A stretch of 64,000 nucleotides of DNA, from positions 5,687,304 to 5,751,303 of the forward strand of contig WARS01000030.1 of NCBI GenBank assembly GCA_008933995.1, given 5' to 3'. The translations under genes were made by a program, and so were the position numbers. The DNA comes from Datnioides undecimradiatus (taxonomy: Eukaryota; Chordata; Actinopteri; Lobotiformes; Datnioididae). The notes beneath the pieces are model-generated. The model was not told the origin of the DNA, made no database searches, and saw only the letters and a list, made by a program, of their open reading frames with translations. Below, piece by piece: positions 1-38,768 of the stretch (within the stretch, counting starts at the first letter, position 1; the number at the start of each line of letters is the position of its first letter).

Positions 1-2530
1 TTTTTGATTGACAGGGTTGTTCAACTGAGTAATGGGGAAAACAATTTTTGAAAGTCACCCAGTATAAATAATCTCACAATTTACAGACTTGGATGTGAAA
101 ATATTCTGGCAGTAGATGCTGTCTGCCCCTGCTGACCTCCTCCTCGCTCCTCTGCTGATATTTTCTCATGTTACTGTTTTCTCATGTCAGTGTTAGTTAT
201 TATTATAATTATTTTGTTATTTTTAAGTTTTAATGAAGCGTGTTTTATAATATAACTTGGAGATAAAATGACTTATAATGTCAATGGATTTTGGTTAGAT
301 TGAACAGACTGATGTAACGTCTGTTTCAACAAAAATAATCTTGCTCTTTAATGAAAAGGTCTATTTCTGTAAGGATTCTTTCTATTATGTCATCACACTC
401 TTCAAATAGTAACTTCTCAGTGGCAAAAACAAGCTTTTTTTTGTGGCTGCTGGCTCTTTGTTGGTCCCATTAGTCATTTCCTCATAGAAACATAGGGGAA
501 AAAAATGGGTTCAGCCATAAATCCTGCTACCAACAGGGTGACGAATGATGCAGGAGGAAAGGATGGAAAGGAGGGATCACAAAGAAAACAGTAAACGCGT
601 TTGGTCCAACAGTTACTAGTAATAACCAATAAAGTGCTGAAAACTCTTCCCAGTAGTTACATAAGGATGTACTAAGCCAAAATTTGGCCAAGAGAGCACA
701 GACTCTCAGATTGCTCTTGCTCAGAGGGAGCCTTACAAAGGTCAACCCACCTGATGACAGAGTGTACCAATTAGTGTGCAATACATTGAACACTCAACCA
801 CCTCTATTATGGGTGGTGAGTCCATTGAGAGACAACTCCATTTTGTCTGTTAAGACAAAGCCTAACCACGTGTACTAGCCAGGCCTCCAGCTCTCCGCTC
901 AGACTCTGCATCCAGTATGGGGGTCTGAATGTCCCTCTTGCGTTTGGGGTGTTCTGTCCATTTCTGGTTGATTCATACAGTTGGTACGGAGGTTGGACAT
1001 CCAAACAAGATCAGAGGAGACTCTCTGTTCCCTCACATTGCGAGTTAAAGTGGTATGGACATGTGATCCGATAATTACTGGCACATCCGACTGAAAGGGA
1101 CGACATCATCTGAGATTCAGCATTCAGTACATATTTACTTCCCTTCTGAGGTAAATCCCATTTATATTCAAGCGTTGGCCAGACAGAACAAAGAGTGGAA
1201 AATAAACAAGAAGCAGCATTGTTGTTTTTTAAGTGCTTGACAAAAATATACAGGTCTCATGAGAGTGTGGTGAGGTTTTTGCTTTTCTTGGCTGGGAAAA
1301 CTGAATTGACCTCCAGTGAAAAAAAGGACAGAGTTCATTATAATAAGCATTTATTGACTGCTCTTATAAACTGTAAACAATGATTCTTCTATTATGTCTA
1401 ATCCTAGTTTGGAGCCAAGGGAAGACCAGACGACTGTTTGCGAGGCGAAAGATTTCTCCACCACAGGAAAGTCCCACTCCTGTAAGCGTTCTTTGTTCTC
1501 CTGGCTTTTTCCTTGTCAGTAAGGAATGCGTATGAATGCTGGAAATTAGACGTACGTGAGAGAAAGGCTGCGTTTGAATGTAAATCTTAAGGCCACTGGC
1601 AATGTAACGTTTGTATGTGTTGCACATGTTTGCGAATGTATCTGAATCTGGGAGTTTTTATCCAATTGTTCCCCTTAAATTTAGAAAAACACGCATATTC
1701 AACTTGCTTCATTGAAATGACACTGCATACACAGTGTACTTAGTGAAATATTTAAAATCCTTTCTGATGGCAGGTCCACGTTAGCAAAGAGATTACTTTA
1801 CCAATTTTTTATAATTTGAAAAGATTCATCATCATTGTCGTGCTAAATGCAACCACTTTGTTCTCCAGCTAGTCGTTAACTTTGTCTGTCTGCTGTTTAG
1901 TGCTGGGCAGGTAGAGCACAGTGGGTTCCTCTAAGCATGTTCACTGAAAACAGCTTCTCTGCTCTCAGTGAGAGTGAATATTACCTGGTGAAAATTACCT
2001 GCAGGTTTGTCACTGGAGTGACTCCTTTCACATCCCCCACTGTAATTTAAGGCATTATGTATATAAAAATGATTAGTGCTGCTTTAAAGTTTAGTTCTTT
2101 TTGTTTAAACTACAGCATGTGTCTCAAGTCCCACTGTATTGTCGTGGGTTATTTTATCCATCATTGTTGTGGAACTGCGTCTACAAAAAGCAAAAACTGG
2201 TTTGAATCTGAACGCTCTCCCCCTTAAAGGAGGTCCCTTATGCTCTCCCACCACTCCTGACTTGCTTAGATCATTTGTTTGAAGTCCTGTAAAGTAACCC
2301 CATAGAGCACTGTCGGAGCTGAGACCTCTTCCATTGTGTCACCCTTCAGCTTGAATGCATCGTAAGTCGTTGTGCTTACTCACAGCACTTTAAGTTAGCA
2401 GTGGATGCACGCTTGTCGCCTGACCTTGCTGCGTTTAGAAACCGCAGTTTCACACTAATGTGATGGCACCACGTAAATGCCCTACAAGTACAAGTTCTGC
2501 AAGCTCTCTCTATGTTCTTGTTGTTTTTAG
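1..2530. other. No gene recognised (upstream flank or intron of agrp2)
   Basis: AT-rich sequence without a convincing exon on either strand; the short open frames are not supported by splice sites or family resemblance. The upstream exons of the agouti-related gene (signal peptide and linker) should lie here or further left, but none could be identified with a frame that joins the terminal exon in phase 0. Confidence 0.5.
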
Positions 2531-2686
2531 AAACACAAGTCAAACCTCATGACTCCCGCACGTCGCTGCGGCCGCCTGATGGAAAGCTGCTCATCTCAGG
2601 TGCCGTGCTGTGACCCCTGCGCCTCCTGCCGCTGTCGACTCTTCAACACCATCTGCCACTGCTGGAGAATGTGCTTCAAAACGTAG
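2531..2686 (+). CDS. agrp2: Agouti-related peptide 2 (AgRP2/ASIP2b), terminal Cys-rich exon (partial gene)
   Basis: A secreted melanocortin-receptor antagonist or inverse agonist; in fish, AgRP/ASIP paralogues act in feeding, stress and pigment control. A good acceptor (T-rich tract then AG at 2529-2530) opens a 51-codon frame ending in TAG at 2684-2686. It encodes the complete agouti inhibitor-knot domain with ten cysteines in the family order C-x6-C-x5-CC-x2-C-x2-C-x-C-x6-C-x-C, then the tenth Cys after only three residues (WRM). The block VPCCDPCASC is diagnostic. The receptor-contact loop reads RLF where mammalian AGRP and ASIP have RFF. The tenth Cys comes sooner than in mammalian AGRP and is followed by only three residues. 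The gene lies 1.7 kb upstream of a V-ATPase d gene in the same direction, as AGRP lies next to ATP6V0D1 in mammals. The signal peptide and linker exons were not found. Family is certain; the paralogue name rests on these sequence features and the neighbour. Confidence 0.88.
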   Translation, partial: KHKSNLMTPARRCGRLMESCSSQVPCCDPCASCRCRLFNTICHCWRMCFKT

Positions 2687-3165
2687 ACGAAGCGCGAAGA
2701 CACACACACACGCAGCTAGCCAGCACCTGAATATATATATAATGATAAGACATATTCACACAGAGAAAAGCACACGCACACATGTACATACGCACACGTG
2801 AACACTGCCTTCTGGCCTGTGGGGTTTTCCTTTTTACAACACAGGTGCAGAGAATAATACTCTTCAGCATGAACTAGAAACCTTTTGAAAATCACAAAAC
2901 AGGTAGAGGTTAAGTGTGAAAGATCATCTCTGACTTCAACTCAGTGATGGAGAGAGTGACGGAGTGAAGCCTGTGTTCTTCTGTCTTCATCCCTCTGAGA
3001 CATGCTTACATACTCACAGAAATTATGACAGGAACAAATTAAACAGTGTTTAGAGAGAAGGTTTTGAGTCATCAACAGTTTAAAGATAGATATTACTGTT
3101 TCTGTGTCGGACAATAGATATATTTGGGTCAAATTACCAAGTTAAAGTTTATATTTTTGCTATTG

Positions 3166-3171
3166 AATAAA
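3166..3171 (+). terminator. Possible poly(A) signal of agrp2
   Basis: An AATAAA hexamer about 480 bases after the agrp2 stop codon, on the same strand and before the next gene. It is the only canonical hexamer I noticed close downstream, so it may end the agrp2 3' UTR. Confidence 0.4.
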
Positions 3172-4354
3172 TACATCATAAGCCTGTAACGTCATAGTGT
3201 TTTTGCTCTTTATCATTCTTTTAGTGCAAATGTCCTGAAATGCCTAATTGACTTAGAATTCCTAGTCACTTACAGGTGGATTTGTAAGAGGGAGTAAGGC
3301 TTCATTGAGGAAATCAGAGCAATGTATAGAAAAAAGTTATTTTGCAAGCGTTTGCTGGCAGCTATCTTCTGCATAACCAAGGTCCTAAGCTACTTAGTAC
3401 TTAGTAAGCTAATTAGTTTTAGAGCAGAAAGATCATAAACATGAACCTTACATGTAGGGGGCCTAGTGTGTATCCAGCAAATATGTGTGGACAAATGTTG
3501 ATGTTAGTCAATGTGAATTCCAAAATAAAGCGGTTTTGTGTCTCTTAAATCCTATCCAGACAGTCTGTGGTCAGCATTTTGTATTAACGCAGACAAATAA
3601 GCACACCTAATGAAGCGTAACAGCGGACATATTGGGATTGATAATCCATTTCACAGAGGTCATCAGATGTTCAGTATGTTTTTGAAAGCCATGATCGTGG
3701 AGACATTAAAGAGGGCAACGAGTGTTACTGAACATTCAGTGATGTACCTATGATACAGTGTATGGACGATCAGGGAGCTGCACACATACTGTGTCTGAAT
3801 AAAGTGAGACGAAAAACAGTCATGCACGTATGAGGGAAGACATGCGGTTAGCGCAATGATTATTCGTTCCATAAATGCAAACAATGTTATCTGGTTCCTT
3901 CATAAACCAGGTGTTCAGTCTTCCGCAGCTTAAACAGGCACAGATTAATTCTCATAAATCTAAAACATGTATAAACTGACATGGACATTTTCTCTTGCAT
4001 GATGTCCAGCCAAAGAGTGTCATCTTCTTTGATGTATGCACTCAACGCTGACATATTTCTTTTTCGGCATACAGAGTTCACCAGAAACAAAGAGAAATTA
4101 ACCTTTACAGCCAGACTGTGTGTACTTAAGAGCAGGAAGTGAGAGAGCAAACACTTTTCAGGGCAGCTGTGGAACTTCTTGGTGTCAGAGACGAAGGGAA
4201 AATAGCATGCATGACTGTTAGTCAGAGGGGGAATAATGCAGAAGTTGCTGTAAAAAAACAAACAAACAAACAAAAAAAAAAAACTAGAGACAAATCTGCA
4301 GAGAGAAACGTCAGTTTAACTGCAGCCGGGCTTGTCGAAAGGTCGTTTGGCATC
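3172..4354. other. Intergenic, agrp2 to V-ATPase d; upstream region of the latter
   Basis: No exon supported. It contains an A-rich (CAAA)n stretch at about 4257-4283 shortly before the V-ATPase d start codon. The open frame running from 4139 through the start codon is a chance 5' extension, because family homology begins only at 4355. Confidence 0.5.
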
Positions 4355-7300
4355 ATGGCAGAGCTCAGTTTCAATGTGGATCATGGCTACCTGGAGGGTC
4401 TGGTTCGAGGAATGAAGGCCGGGATCCTGACCCGAACTGACTATCACAATCTGGCCCAGTGCGACACTCTTGAGGGTAAGAATAAATATGTTGCTTATGG
4501 AAAATATTACCTTAATACCTGCAGCTTTGTGCATGTGTGCCTGTGTTTAGGTAGCTGCAGTGAAGTGCTGACAGGGATTACCTTATCAGCTTCTTCACCT
4601 GGACTCCATTTTACAAGGAGATAAACTGAAGTTTCTTTCCAAGAACCAAGAATTCCTTTCCGAGGACAGAAAGTCAGTGCGAATGAAGCACAGTCAGATG
4701 TTTAAGTATGGTTTATGCATTTTATATGTGTAATATCCTCCTGACTACCAGGAAAAAAAATATTGTCCAATAATAATAATACAAATTGTCTTTGTACGGT
4801 ACCAAAGCCTCATCCCTTCACATTTGGTATCATTGAAAAGCCCTAAATGTCCTCTGTAGATAGCAAAAGGAGTTAATTCAGTAGTATAAAGTGGGTAGGA
4901 GATATTCAGGTTTAAAAATGTCCTCCACAGAGGACAAATTTGAACTACTGGTAGTCAGGAGGATATATAGTTTCAGCATTGTTTACAGTCCTGTCAACAC
5001 AATTCTCAAGACAGACTCCAGAATCACAGAATTGTATGCTATATATGCATATATGTGCTTTATAATCTATGTGTCTGTGTTGGTCATAAGTCAGAAGTAG
5101 TCATGAGTATATTTATATATATATGATTCACCTCTTCCTGATTTGAACCTTTTTCATAACAGCTACTTGGCAGGAAGTGGCTGTGGGGGAAAAAATAGGA
5201 TTTAAGGGTAGAGATGTTGAGACAAAACCCCCCCCAAAAAAAGGGAGTCGAGTACAAAAGCTTTAGGCAATGTTTTCCCTCTCCTCAGACATGAAGCTGC
5301 ATCTGCAGAGCACAGATTATGGTAAACTGCTGTCCTCCTCTGAGGACGACCTGACTGTGTCTCTGGTGGACAGCAAGCTGAGGGAGAACCTGGTGACTGA
5401 GTTCAGCTGCCTTCGTTCCAACGCCCTGCCTCCACTGTCTACCTTCCTCGACTATATAACGTACACCATCACACCACATGTGCCTGATATGTTTCTGTTT
5501 TCTGTAGTTGTCTTGCACATCCCTTTACTCTGTTCTCTGCGTTGCCATAGATACAGCTACATGATTGACAACGTGGTGTTGCTGATCAATGGGGCCCTGA
5601 AGCAAAGAGATGTGGCTGAGGTCCTTCCACGGTGCCACCCACTGGGAGCTTTTGACCAAATGGCAGCAGTGGGCATCGCTCGAACCCCGACTGAGCTCTA
5701 CACAGCCATCCTGGTGGACACACCGCTGGGTAGATTCATCAAATACTCTGTTTGATCCCCTAAGCCAAAATAAACTTTTACATTAACAGTTTGCCCGAGA
5801 TAAGACAGAAGTGTCAACTCTCAACACTCATCCTCAGCCTGACTTTGCAGTTGTGAGGGAGGGGATTTCCATTTTGCCCTCAGGGATTCTTTATTCACTG
5901 ATTGCATTATTAGTTATGTTTTCATGTGTTATACATCATTTGGGCTGACGTGTGATTTGTGTCTCATGAAAAGTGATGGCCAGTTTGTCGGCCAATTACC
6001 TTTGATGTGCAGAGACCGTCACTCAAGCCTCCTCCTTCCATCTTTTTGCCCTCAGACACATAAATTAGAAGACTGAGGGAGGGAAGACAGGAGCAGCCAG
6101 GCGCACTTTGTATCGTTTAAGCAGAAAGGCTCATGGTTATTACAGCTTTATTAAATGTTGTCTCTCCTCAGAGGAGGAAGCTATCCTCTGAGACCAATGT
6201 ATTTAACATCAGCTTATTTTAGGGAGCCAGATCATCCGGACGAGCATTAAAAGTCTCTATTGGTTTCATTCGGCATCACTTTGGCCAATGCCTGGTAGCC
6301 TTGTGTGCCCACATCACATCACATCACATCTTTCAGTGTAATCACAGTAACTAACTTTAATAACTCAATCTATATTACCATAACTTTACATATAATGCTT
6401 GGCATAAGAACCTTAAATAATGTGAATGTGAAGGTAAAAGGGTGCCTGCACTCTAATTCAAATGTCTGGATTCAGGCAAAGTAATAATACCTGCGCTCCT
6501 CTGAGTCATTGCAAGTTACTAGAGATAAATAATAACAATAATGTTTAATTATGGGGAGGAAACACCAATGGAAAGTATTTGAACAGCTGAAGCCAATCTC
6601 TGCTTGGGAAGGAAGGAAAGATGAGAATTAAAAATATTAATAGTTATCTGACTTACTGAATTTATTATTACTGTAACTGAACCTGACGCTGACTGTGTCG
6701 TTGTGTCCCAGCTCAGTTTTTCCAAGACGCTGTGTCTGAGTCCAACCTGGATGAGATGGAAGCTGAAATCCTACGGAACAAACTGTACAAGGTGAACACA
6801 GGCTGGCGTTAGACTGACGCAACCAAACCTTGATGTCTGTGTCCGAGGGTGTGAGTGTGTGTGTGTTTGTGTGGATTGTTTTCTGCTGTGTCAAAGTGTT
6901 AAACAATACGGATGACGTACAAAGCTCAAAGGACCAGTATGTGGGATTTAAGGGGATCTATGGGCAGAAATGGAAAATAAACAAACATTCAATCAGACAC
7001 TGATGACAAGTTGACAATTTAGAGTCAATGCCTAACACGGTCAGGAGCACACATAGCAAACGCTGTTTCTAGAGAGGGCATTTTACACTTTCTGTGAGTT
7101 TTGTGGCTACTATAGGCTCCTCTACACACTTGAAAGGGTGGCGTGATGGAGGGGAGGTATACAGTTGGTTGCAATTTGTAACCCAGATGTGAACTTCTGC
7201 ACACATGTCTTTAAAGGTGCTGTTTCTCTTTGAAGCCAGATTTTTAAACCATGTTACACCAGCAAACACTTCTGATTTCTCTGTTTCTTCAAAGGCATAT

Positions 7301-8331
7301 TTAGAGTCTTTCCACTCTTTCTGCAAGACCATCGGTGGCGCCACAAAGGACATAATGTGTCCTGTCCTGGAGGTACTGATGGGTGCAAGGTTCGCTGCAT
7401 GCATTGTATGTAAAATATTGCACGCTGTATACTTTTTGCTTAGACATGCTGTCTGTGCGCTGCAGTTTGAGGCGGACAGGCGGGCCTTCATAATCACAGT
7501 GAACTCCTTCGGGACGGACCTCAGTGGCGCGGACCGAAGTCTGTTGTATCCATCTTGTGGCAAACTTTACCCTGAAGGGCTGCAACTGCTGGCCAAGGCA
7601 GAGGACCACGAGCAGGTCAAAGCCGTGGCCAACTGTTACCCAGTGAGTACGATCTCATACCTAACGAGAGCTGCTGTGTTGTTACTGCGGATAACTGAAG
7701 TCAGACACATGGTTAACTTTAAACTAAACCTCCCTGCAGGAGTATAAACTCATTTTTGATGACCCTGAGCCAGGATCGGATTTTAAGACTCTGGAGGACA
7801 GATTCTTTGAACAAGAGGTAATAAACGCTGTTCTTCAGCGAGGGCGCAGTGACCAGTGAATTGTTAAAGCCCTGTTGAACTTCTCGTATCATAAAAATAT
7901 TTGGACCAAGCAACACATTTCATACTTGTTCTTTTCAAGTGTGGGAATTCAGATCTCAATTTAAAAGTACTGGTTCTTTGTTTCAGTTGTTAATACTATG
8001 AATATGAAGAGCAAATATTTTGACAAGTGGAGCAGAAGGGGGATTTCCTACTCCACCAGCTCTGCAGAGGAAAAAAAAAACAAACAGTGCATACCTGAAT
8101 ATTTGAACTGTCTGCCTCGCTGAGCGTCCTCATCCCTCACCCTTTACCTTCTCACAGGTGAAGCTGAACACACTTGCTTTCCTGCAGCAATTTCACTTCG
8201 GAGTGTTTTACTCCTACATCAAGCTGAAGGAGCAGGAGAGTCGCAACATCGTCTGGATCTCTGAGTGCGTCACACAGAGGCAAAAGTCCAAGATACACAA
8301 CTACATACCCATCTTTCCAGAAACAAATTAA
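4355..8331 (+). CDS. atp6v0d2: V-type proton ATPase subunit d (d2-like), complete, 8 exons
   Basis: Subunit d of the membrane V0 sector couples the central stalk of V1 to the proteolipid c-ring of the proton pump in endosomes, lysosomes and specialised plasma membranes. Exons 4355-4475, 5289-5460, 5551-5729, 6712-6791, 7295-7372, 7466-7642, 7740-7817 and 8158-8331 join in frame to 352 residues, against 350-351 in mammals, with GT-AG junctions throughout. Hallmarks are [13 protein letters not shown] near the N-terminus, the TDYGK block, [48 protein letters not shown], and NIVWISEC close to the end. The [11 protein letters not shown] and NGAL variants resemble d2 more than d1, but paralogue choice is less sure than the family. 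The ATG was chosen because homology begins there. It converges with the giant lipoprotein gene; only 438 bases separate the two stop codons. Confidence 0.93.
6929..7184 (+). mobile_element. Non-autonomous DNA-transposon-like repeat, copy 1 (intron of atp6v0d2)
   Basis: It begins with a CCAGTATGTGGGATTTAAGG-type end and carries an internal GGGCAGAAATGGAAAATAA block and a distal CAGTTGGTTGCAAT block. A second, diverged copy sharing the first two blocks starts at 13351. This looks like a high-copy short interspersed element I recall from percomorph genomes. It lies in the intron between 6791 and 7295. Class and exact ends are not certain. Confidence 0.65.
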
Positions 8332-8652
8332 GTGAGCCGTGAAGGAGAAAGACGTGTGTATTTAACGTGCAGTTTGAACGTAGCATACAGCGAGGTAATA
8401 GATGCACTTTGTGGGTCTCTTTAGGATCTAAGTTTGGTTGTGAGGATTAGTTCCTGTGGTTGAACTAGAGTCAGTCACAAATGTTTTCAGTGTTTGTACT
8501 ACAGACCACAGAAGATACAAACGTGTACTTCGCTACAGTTAGTATGTTTCACATTCACGTCATAGGCACAATATCTGCATGTCTTAACAAGACAAAAGTG
8601 TACATAAAAGGAGGTATTATATTGTGTAACTATACAATGGAGTACAAAATTG

Positions 8653-8658
8653 AATAAA
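8653..8658 (+). terminator. Possible poly(A) signal of atp6v0d2
   Basis: AATAAA about 320 bases after the stop codon, within the short convergent interval before the 3' end of the opposing lipoprotein gene. Confidence 0.5.
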
Positions 8659-8769
8659 AAATAAAAGTGTATGTCGCACAAACAGTGGTATAAAAGTGTA
8701 AATTTGGTTTTTAGCAGCTGACAGGTCATGAAATCACCCATCTTTGCTCCTCACTGCCTCGTCCTCACT

Positions 8770-37056
<28,287 letters not shown>

Positions 37057-38768
37057 AGCAACCCCAAGTCACTGCAGGTCTGGCTGCCTCCAAGCCTCCA
37101 CATGTAAGTGAGATGAAAACCGAGCAGTGTTCACAGCCGCTGAATGACCACGCTTGTACGTGGGTTTCCACAGTGACCCATAGTGCTCACAGCAACCAAT
37201 CAGGAAATACCTTCCAAGCTGGAGCTACAAACATTCACTCAGCCAATCGCTTGACACACGAAAAGTGAGGTTCTCGTATACCCCCATTAACTTGGACAGG
37301 CATAAGACGTGAGCCACAGATGCAGAAAAAAAGTAGCTTATTGCTGGAAAGATCAACAGCTTGAAAGCTGGCAGCATATTCACATCTGAGGTCTAGCTAT
37401 CGGACAGGTTCTCTGCAGGAATAAGAGCAAGATAACATGAAGACTGGGTGTATATAATAAAAATAGCACTTCAGAACAAAGTCTGTAATAATAATTCCTA
37501 ATGTTGTGAATAAGTGTTTATGGTTTTATATTGTATCTCTTTTTCAACAATAAAATTGATTTCCTTGGAGATATTTTTAGGATACCCTCTCATACACACA
37601 CAATACACACAGTTAATATGACCAGAAATCAATAACCCACACAAACAGCGTGGACGCTAATCTATTATTAGCTGATTCATAGACCTCTTTGAAGACAGAA
37701 CAACTACAGTTGGGAATGGCAGGAGCGAGAGAAGAGAGACATCTAGTGTATGGGTGTTTTGAAAAAAAAAAAACTGTTTAAAGTAGAGATTTGCGGGGTA
37801 GTGCCTGTGTTTGTACAACTGCATTTGTCGGAAATGTAACATAAAAAAGAGGCCTAGACCACTCAGACGTGTTCTCCAAGCGCAAACTAATTTACACAAC
37901 ACGCCCTCCATCCCCATCTCCTTCCCCCATCATTACACAAGCTGCCTGCCACCTACTTTCCACGATGCACCCGCCGCCGCGGTCCACGCCCGTGCTGCGA
38001 CGTCAGTCACCGAGTGCTGCTGGTTGACGTTGCATTCAAGTAACCGGCAGAAAACGGTATTTAAGGACATCCTTTATAAAAATGCCGTTATCTAGCTTTC
38101 ATCCCAAATTTCAGGTCACGAAAAAGTACAAGTAATTTAGTTTGTTACATTAATAATTACATAGTGTGCTTTAGTACACGAAGATATAAAATAAGTATAC
38201 TTGTGACTGTGGTAATTCACACGATACTCGTGACAAACACAATTCATTGTTATAGTTTTTGTTTGTGTTTGATATAACGATTGATATTTTGCTGTCGGAC
38301 ATTGGATGGAATATTTTACTTATTGTATTCAAAGTGGAGCAATTGAAGTAACAAAACGAAAGTACTGGCGCGGCGTTTATTGTAAATTATACACATAAAC
38401 ACATCTCAATAATTTTTAACCGACAGGCCCTGAATGCATCCTTCGTCCGGACCAGGGGGCGTAGGTTTGACCGGCTTCTCGGAGCTTCAGACACAATGAA
38501 CCGTCAGACGGTGAGAGGCACGCATGTTGGGCCGGAGTTATTGGCACGATTTTAGCACATTTTTCTTCTCAATTGTGCCTTTCTTTGATTTTTCTGTCAT
38601 TTCAAACTACCGATACACTGTATGGCGGTAACAAGGCTCGGCTGGAAACAGTTGGTTTGTCGAGTTTGATGAAAACGAGGTCGGGATCAGACTACCGTTA
38701 GCCCCTCCTGCCGGATTTTTGCGTTGTTTTTCTTTTTTTTTTAAACCAACAAAACAAGGCAGATAACA
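37057..38768. promoter_or_regulatory. Divergent intergenic region between the LLTP and KLF genes
   Basis: Starts of opposite genes lie 1.7 kb apart. The LLTP side is AT-rich. Toward the KLF gene, CpG-rich pockets appear at about 37965-38030 and 38435-38560 and continue into KLF exon 1, suggesting a CpG-type KLF promoter. No coding exon was found. The short ATG at about 38494, followed by a GT, is unsupported. Confidence 0.5.

Noticed and set aside
684..1084. Short overlapping frames on both strands with some internal similarity to transposon debris
   Set aside because: No transposase motif or terminal repeats could be recognised, so no element is claimed.
1904..1993. Frame bounded by AG and GT with MFTENSFSALSESEYY, a candidate upstream agrp2 exon
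   Set aside because: It ends in phase 2 whereas the Cys-rich exon starts in phase 0, and it does not resemble a signal peptide or agouti linker.
2289..2371. Strong GTAAGT donor after a short open stretch upstream of agrp2
   Set aside because: Its only open frame ends in a phase incompatible with the next exon; it could be a 5' UTR exon, but nothing shows it.
3887..4273. 128-codon minus-strand frame
   Set aside because: No splice context, no recognisable domain and AT-rich chance composition.
4139..4354. Open frame continuous with the V-ATPase d start, suggesting a longer N-terminus
   Set aside because: Low-complexity Lys/Gln run from CAAA repeats; family proteins start near the Met at 4355.
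38494..38510. ATG followed by five codons and a GTGAGA donor, a possible extra first exon
   Set aside because: No downstream exon fits its phase, and KLF coding is complete from 38769. It may only be 5' UTR.
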